Assembly (NCBI GenBank): GCA_028752905.1
Contig: JAQNBH010000014.1
Location: 28,144,668 to 28,208,667, forward strand
Direction: 5' to 3'
DNA: 64,000 nucleotides
From: Cladorhizidae sp. MBARI D1340-BT2
Taxonomy: Eukaryota > Porifera > Demospongiae > Poecilosclerida > Cladorhizidae
Of the stretch, positions 57,510 through 64,000 are shown in pieces (position 1 is the first letter of the stretch; each line of letters begins with the position of its first letter). A model generated the notes under the pieces. It ran no database searches. It saw only the letters and a list, made by a program, of their open reading frames with translations, and was not told the origin of the DNA. The position numbers were made by a program, and so were the translations under genes.

Positions 57510-57957
57510 AGAATTTAGTACTAGTTATGATCTGGACGTAAGGAACTCATCCTAGCATCAATCACATAGAAGAATTTGGAATAGCACCCTGCCACATTAG
57601 AGGTTGCTCCCTTCCCTAAAGTGTAATAATTGTTGAATAGCACACACCTTTTTAATTACAGTCACAGTTGCCCGCTAACCATGACCATGTTCTACAAATT
57701 ACATAATGAACATCGTGGGGTATGTACGAGTTGTTAGATGCCATTTTCAAACTAAAGAGGTAGATAGATCTGAAAGTAGAAAGATTCTCTCCTTAAGAGA
57801 CTGTACAAGCATCACAGAGACTATTATCAACTCTTGGGAGGAATGTGAATGGTTGGAAACTGTGCTTAATCTATTGGATACTTGGAATAGGAGAAATCTA
57901 AAGAGGAATTTCTCTAGGCACAACCCATTAACTAAGCCTGAATGACTTGCTGCTGCT
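57510..57957. repeat. Repeat block R, copy 5
   Basis: Same block as at 22190-22650; ends in CTTGCTGCTGCT at the junction with the 24-bp array. Confidence 0.82.
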
Positions 57958-60900
57958 GGTCTTGGAAAATGACTAGGATTAGGGCTTGGACAATTACTAG
58001 GGTCAGGGCTTGGACAATTACTAGGGTTAGTTTTTGGGCAATGACTTGAGTTAGGGCTTGGACCATGACTGGACTATGACTAGGGTCAGAGCTTGGACAA
58101 TGTCTCTGATTAAGGCTTGGTCAATGACTCGGGTTTGGGATTGGACTATGGCTAGGGTTCGGATTTGTACAATGACTAGTTTTATGGCTTGGATAATGAT
58201 AAAGTTAGGACTTGGTTTGGACCATGACTAGGGTTAGGGCTTTGACAAGGACTAGCAATAGGGCTTTATCCATGACTAGGGTTAGTGCTTGGACTATGAC
58301 TAGTCTTAAGGCTTGGATAATGACTAGGATTATGTTTTGGGCAATGACAATGGTTAGGACTTGAATAATGATTAGAATTAGGGTTTGGACAATGTCTAGG
58401 GTTTTGGCTTGGACAATGATTACTATAGGTTACGGCTTGTATAATGACTAGGGTCAGGGCGTAGACAAGGACTAGGGTTAGTGCTTGGAAAACGACTAGG
58501 GTTAATCACAGCTACATCTGCAGTCTTTCCCTCTCTGTAGATATGTGGTGTGTATGCTAAAGGTTACATAGATATGTGTTGTGTATGCTAAAGGTTACAT
58601 AGATATGTGGTGTGTACAGCTAAAGGTTACATAGATATGTGGTGTGTATGCTAAAGGTTACATAGATATATGATGTGCATGCTAAAGGTTACATAGATAT
58701 GTGGTGTGTATGCTAAAGGTTACATAGATATATGATGTGTATGCTAAAGGTTACATAGATCACTGTGGTGTGTACAGCTAAAGCTTACATTGATATGTGG
58801 TGTGTATGCTAAAGGTTACATAGATATGTGGTGTGTGTAGCTAAAGGTTACTAGATATGTGGTGTGTACAGCTAAAGGGTACATAGATATGCGGTATGTA
58901 TTCTAAAGGTTAATTAAGAGATATGTGGTGTGTACAGCTAAAGGTTACATTGATATGTGGTGTGTATGCTAAAGGTTACATAGGTATGTGGTGTGTATGC
59001 TAAAGGTTACATAGATATGTGGTGTGTATGCTAAAGGTTACATAGGTATGTGGTGTGTATGCTAAAGGTTACATAGATATGTGGTGTGTATATAGACAAT
59101 CTAAAGCTTGCTTAGACTTTTCCTTGTATAGATCTCTATCAGCAGAGATGGTATATCTACAAATATAATAGTAGTAGGCAGAATATTCCACTAGATTATG
59201 TTTTTCATAAAACCAGAGGGACAGTATATATTTATACATAGAAAGCTATAGGTAGCTTCCTACAATTGCAGATCATCTAATAATTATTCACGTACAGTGA
59301 AACAGAAAGCTATAGGTAGCTTCCAACAGTTGTAGAACAAGAATAAAAATAAATATTTAAATATCTTTTATTGTTATGTTTTATGTTATTATATATTTAT
59401 TTTTATTATTGTATATATATTAGTGAATGGACCACGACTAGTGTTAGGGCTTGGAAAATGACTAGGATAAGGGCTTGGACAATTACTAGGGTCAGGGCTT
59501 GGGCAATGACTTAAGTTAGGGTTTGGACCATGACTGTACCATGACTAGTGTTAGTGCTTGGAAAATGACTAGGATTAGGGCTTGGACAATTACTAGGGTT
59601 AGGGCTTGGACAATTACTAGGGTTAGTTTTTGGGCAATGACTTGAGTTAGGGCTTGGACCATGACTGGACTATGACTAGGGTCAGGGCTTAGACAATGGC
59701 TAGGGTTCAGATTTGTACAATGACTAGTTTTATGGCTTGGATAATGGTAAAGTTAGGACTTGGACAAGGACTAGCAATAGGGCTTGGACCATGACTAGGG
59801 TTAGTGCTTGGACAATGACTAGTCTTAAGGCTTGGACAATGACTAGGATTATGGTTTGTACAATGACAATGGTTAGGACTTGAATAATGATTAGAATTAG
59901 GGTTTGGACAATGTCTAAGGTTTTGGCTTGGACAAAGACTAGAGTTAGGATTGGATAAGGACTAGCATTATGGCTTGGACAATGACTAGGATCAGGGCTT
60001 ACAAGGACTAGGGTTAGGGCTTAATAAACGGCTAGAGTTAATCACAGCTACATCTGCAGTCTCTCCCTTTCTGTGTGTGCCTAATAAAAGTATTACATAT
60101 TACAGCAATTGTTACATAGATATGTGGTGTGTATATCTAATGGTTACATAGATATGTGGTGTGTGTAGCTAAAGGTTACATAGATATGTGGTGTGTACAG
60201 CTAAAGTTTATGTGGTGTGAATGATAAAGGTTACATAGATATGTGGTGCGTACAGCTAAAGGTTACTGTACATAGATATGTGGTGTGTACAGCTAAAGGT
60301 TACATAGATATGTGGTGTGTATGCTAAAGGTTACATAGATATGTGGTGTGTACAGCTAAAGGTTACATAGATATGTGGTGCATACAGCTAAAGGTTACTG
60401 TACATAGATATGTGGTGTTTATGCTAAAGGTTACATAGATATTTGGTGTGTATAGATAAAGGTTACATAGATATGTTGTGTGTATGCTAAAGGTTACATA
60501 GATATGTTGTGTGTATGCTAAAGGTTACATAGATATGTGGTGTGTATGCTAAAGGTTACATAGATATTTGGTGTGTATAGATAAAGGTTACATAGATATG
60601 TTGTGTGTATGCTAAAGGTTACATAGATATGTGGTGTGTATGCTAAAGGTTACATAGATATGTGGTTTGTATGCTAAAGGTAACATAGATATGTGGTGTA
60701 TATATCATATAGACAAGCTAAAGCTTGCTTAGTCTTTTCCTTGTAATGATCTCTATCAGCAGACATGGTATATCTACACATAACATATATAATAGTAGTA
60801 GGCAGAATATTCCACTAGATACATCCATAGTTAATAAGGTTAGTATATAATTAGTTCTTATACAGTGAAAGCTATAGGTAGCTTCCTACAATTGTAGATC

Positions 60901-62440
60901 ATCTAATAATTATAAGTTAATTCGTCTACAGTGAAAGAGAAAGCTATAGGTAGCTTCCAACAGTTGTAGAACAAGTATTAAAAAAATATATAATAATTTA
61001 AAAAATAATAACGTTGTTAAATATCTTTTATTGTTATGTTTTATGTTAATTATTTATTGTTATATATATTATTTATTATTAGTGAATGGACCACGACTAG
61101 TGTTAGAGCTTGGAAAATGATTAGGATGAGGGCTTAGACAATTACTAGGGTTAGGGCTTGGACAATTACTAGGGTTAGGGCTTGGGCAATTACGACTTGG
61201 ACCATGACTGGACCATGACTAGGGTTAGGGCTTGGACAATGACTCTTGGTCAATGACTAGGGTTTAATGGCTAGAGTTTGGATTTGTACAATGACTAGTC
61301 TTATGGCTTGGATAATGATTAGGATTAGGGCTTAGACAATTACTAGGGTTAGGGCTTGGACAATTACTAGGGTTAGGGCTTGGGCAATTACGACTTGGAC
61401 CATGACTGGACCATGACTAGGGTTAGGGCTTGGACAATGACTCTTGGTCAATGACTAGGGTTTAATGGCTAGAGTTTGGATTTGTACAATGACTAGTCTT
61501 ATGGCTTGGATAATGATAAAGTTAGGACTTGGACAAGGACTAGCAATTCGGCTTGGACCATGACTAGGGTTTAGGCTTTGAGAGGACTAGCAATAGGGCT
61601 TTATCCATGACTAGGGTTAGTGCTTAGACTATGACTAGTCTTAAGGCTTCGACAATGACTAGGATTATGGTTTGGACAATGACAATCGTTAGTGCTTGAA
61701 TAATGATTAGAATTAGGGTTTGGACAATGTCTAGTGTTTTGGCTTGGACAATGACTAGGGTTGGGGCTTGGATAAGGACTGGTATTATGGCTTGGACAAT
61801 GACTAGGTTTACGGCTAGTACAATGACTAGGGTTAGGGCTTAGAAAAGGACTAGGGTTCATGCTTAGACAAGGACTAGGGTTAATCACAGCTACATCTGC
61901 AGTCTCTCCCTCTCTGTGTTTGTGTAATATAAATATTACAGATTACAGCAATTGTTACATAGATATGTGGTGTGTATGCTAAAGGTTGCATAGATATGTG
62001 CTAAATGTTATATAGATATATGGTGTTTGTAGCTAAAGGTTAGATAGGTAGGTGTTGTGTATGCTAAAGGTTACATACATATGTGCTTAAGGTTACATAG
62101 ATATGTGGTGTGTATCCTAAAGGTTGCATAGATATGTGGTGTATATAGCTATATAGATGATGGTGTTTGTAGCTAAAGGTTACATAGATAGGTGGTGTGT
62201 ATGCTAAATGTTAGATAGATATGTGGTGTGTGTGTAGCTAAAGGTTACATAGATATGTAGTGTGTATGCTAAAGTTTACATAGATATGTGGTGTGAATGC
62301 TAAAGGTTGCATAGGTATGTGTTGTGTACAGCATATATATGTGGTGTGTATGCTAAAGTTTGTGGTGTGTATAGCTAAAGATATCTGGTGCTTATGCTAA
62401 AGGTTACATAGATATTTGGTGTGTACAGCAAAAGGTTAAG
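57958..62440. repeat. Compound higher-order repeat, three units of about 1.5 kb
   Basis: Each unit is a 24-bp telomere-like array, then a 31-bp array, then a unique spacer. The 24-bp arrays are at 57958-58515, 59424-60050 and 61085-61890. The 31-bp arrays are at 58535-59095, 60100-60700 and 61950-62430. The spacers at 59096-59423 and 60701-61084 contain GGCAGAATATTCCACTAGAT, TAGCTTCCTACAATTG and GTGAATGGACCACGACTAGT. A fourth unit, split by hAT element 1, is at 25160-29668 in gene A. Within the third unit about 170 bp is duplicated (61130-61310 compared with 61315-61495). Confidence 0.9.
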
Positions 62441-64000
62441 ACTTGTGACATTTGGCCAACTGACTGGGTGGTTAAGATCTCAGCAGAGGCATAACTCATG
62501 TAGTCTATTGTCCAGATCATTTCCATTCAGCAGTAGTGGTTCAGCTGTCAAAGGAGCTGGTCAATGAAACTATCTTAACAGCACCATTCAGCCAAAAAAA
62601 TTATAGCTCTTGTTCAGAGAACTAAATGTGAGAGATTTGGAAGCCCTTAGAAGTTGACGACATATGCACTCTATATAATATATGTACACTATATGGTATA
62701 TATAAATATACTGTCGATACACAAGATGAGAGCAGGAAATCTCTGAGCAGTGTTATCAGCATCAAAATAGGCTGAGACTAAATGGAGACACGAGACCATA
62801 GATAAAGTGATAAGTTTGTGATGTTATCCTGAATAACATAAGCTCGAACAGGAAAAGGTGAAGTGGATTTGTCTAAAAAGCTGAGCAGCTCGATAATGAT
62901 GAATGATGAAAGATGCCAGGCAGAGCATTTTTCCTTTACTGCTTCTCATTAAAAAAAAATATTTAAGTTGAGGTAGTCCATATGTCTGTTCACTTTGGTG
63001 TTTAAAGTCCAAAGTTTGATTTCAAGTAGAATCATTCCTTACTAGACTTCCATTCCCCACCAATTTTTCTCTGCATAATTTTATTCCCTCTTTGCTCGGT
63101 ATATACTCCAAGCCGCTATGACTGTCAATATATTGATGATAAACCAGTTTTTTTTTTGAATTTAGTACTAGTTATGATTTGGTCATAAGGAACTCGTCCT
63201 AGCATCAATCACACTGAAGAACACTTTATTGGAATAATGTTTAAACTTTGTATAGAGAGAGATTAATATTAGAACCCCCGCCACATTAGAGGTTGCTCCT
63301 TTCCCTAAAGTGTAATAGTTGTTGAAACGATATAGCATCACAGTTGCCCGCTAACCATGACCATGTTCTACAAATTACATAAAGAACATTGTGGGTTATG
63401 TACGAGTTATTAGATGCTATTTTAAAACTAAAGAGGTAGATAGATCTGAAAATAGAACTTAAGAGACTGTTACAGCTGTTTCAGATGTACAAGCACCTCA
63501 ACTCTTGGAATGTGAATGGTTGGAAATCTGTGTTGTGCTTGTGCTTAATCTAGTCTAGGATACATGGAACAGGAGAGGAATTTCTCTAGTAGGCACAACC
63601 CATTAACTAAGCCTGAATGACTTGCAGCTGCTCAGCCTTCAAGACTGTGAGGCCTACCTCCATATCAGCCTGACTGACTATAGTGCTTGTGATTTGCTTA
63701 AGGCAATCCAAGTTCTAGCTAGTGTGCATACTATTATATTTGCAATGATAATTATTTGTTTTATGACATTTTGTGGCATTTGGCTCACTAACTGGGTGGC
63801 TAAACTCTTCTTCTCCCTTTATGCTTCTGAAGAAAACAACAACAAAATAATAACTCATAGGTGGTCTTTAAAATATTAATAGCCATGAAAATAGCTGAAA
63901 CATCACTTAAATTTCTTAATCGAGCAAACCTGATCTATTAAACTAGTTTGCTCTAGCTTTAGGAAGTTATGGCCACACTGCTTTTAGGCATTAACATTTC
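62441..64000 (+). repeat. Start of gene B EGF-type unit (no exon reached)
   Basis: 62441-62930 matches 29675-30140. 62930-63130 matches 30955-31145. 63160-63645 is repeat block R (copy 6). 63790-64000 matches 33425-33610. Deletions have joined these pieces. No EGF exon is present before the window ends; in gene A the next exon (34646) lies about 1 kb further on. Confidence 0.8.

Larger units (their letters stand above)
53918..57957 (+). repeat. Segmental duplication, copy B
   Basis: The uninterrupted form of the segment at 15254-22640. The part 53918-54236 is in the opposite orientation in copy A. It ends within repeat block R (57510-57957) and joins directly to the 24-bp array, where copy A continues with other sequence. 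Confidence 0.93.

Noticed and set aside
61601..61888. Pro/Ser/His-rich secreted-type protein (also 28554-28766)
   Set aside because: Translated 24-bp telomere-like repeat on the minus strand.

Overview
This is AT-rich animal nuclear DNA, most likely from a sponge (demosponge). The evidence is short spliced introns (about 60-130 bp) with GT-AG borders, phase-1 exons for Ig and EGF domains, a CARD/death-fold plus leucine-rich-repeat protein of the type that is greatly expanded in sponges, and dense debris of hAT, Tigger and LINE elements. No prokaryotic gene organisation is present. The species call is an inference; the eukaryotic call is not in doubt. Most long open frames in the window are artefacts of tandem repeats.

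Layout. 1-2.9 kb: ATT microsatellites and two LINE-like 3' fragments. 3.1-4.6 kb: two minisatellites (72-76 bp and 36 bp units). 4.96-6.32 kb, minus strand: an intronless CARD-death-LRR gene, the only complete single-exon protein gene here, with a 23-bp minisatellite directly upstream of its start. 7.5-10 kb: 48-bp minisatellite. 10.5-12.8 kb: 106-bp repeats and the debris of two DNA transposons. 12.8-15.25 kb: a very homogeneous 25-bp minisatellite of about 97 copies.

15.25-43.2 kb, plus strand: a proposed receptor gene (A) with a signal peptide exon, an Ig exon, a series of tandemly duplicated EGF exons (31.4-38.7 kb) and a transmembrane/tail exon at 43.0 kb. All exons share phase 1. Its introns are full of insertions: a long-inverted-repeat element carrying a Tigger transposase, a DUF7869-like pseudogene, a hAT element, telomere-like 24-bp repeats, 31-bp repeats, a MITE and a LINE. 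44-53.9 kb: microsatellites, a possible tail exon, a LINE fragment and three hAT relics. 53.9-57.96 kb: a second copy of the signal peptide/Ig region (gene B), followed by the same compound repeats as in gene A. The EGF exons of gene B are expected just beyond the right edge.

The most interesting content is therefore a tandemly duplicated Ig-EGF-transmembrane receptor locus whose two Ig exons differ at nine replacement sites, one silent site and one in-frame codon. About 9 kb to the left of copy A lies a cytosolic-type CARD-death-LRR gene whose repeats differ almost only at exposed concave-face positions. Both look like candidates for recognition or innate immune molecules. That role is inferred from architecture, not shown by the sequence.
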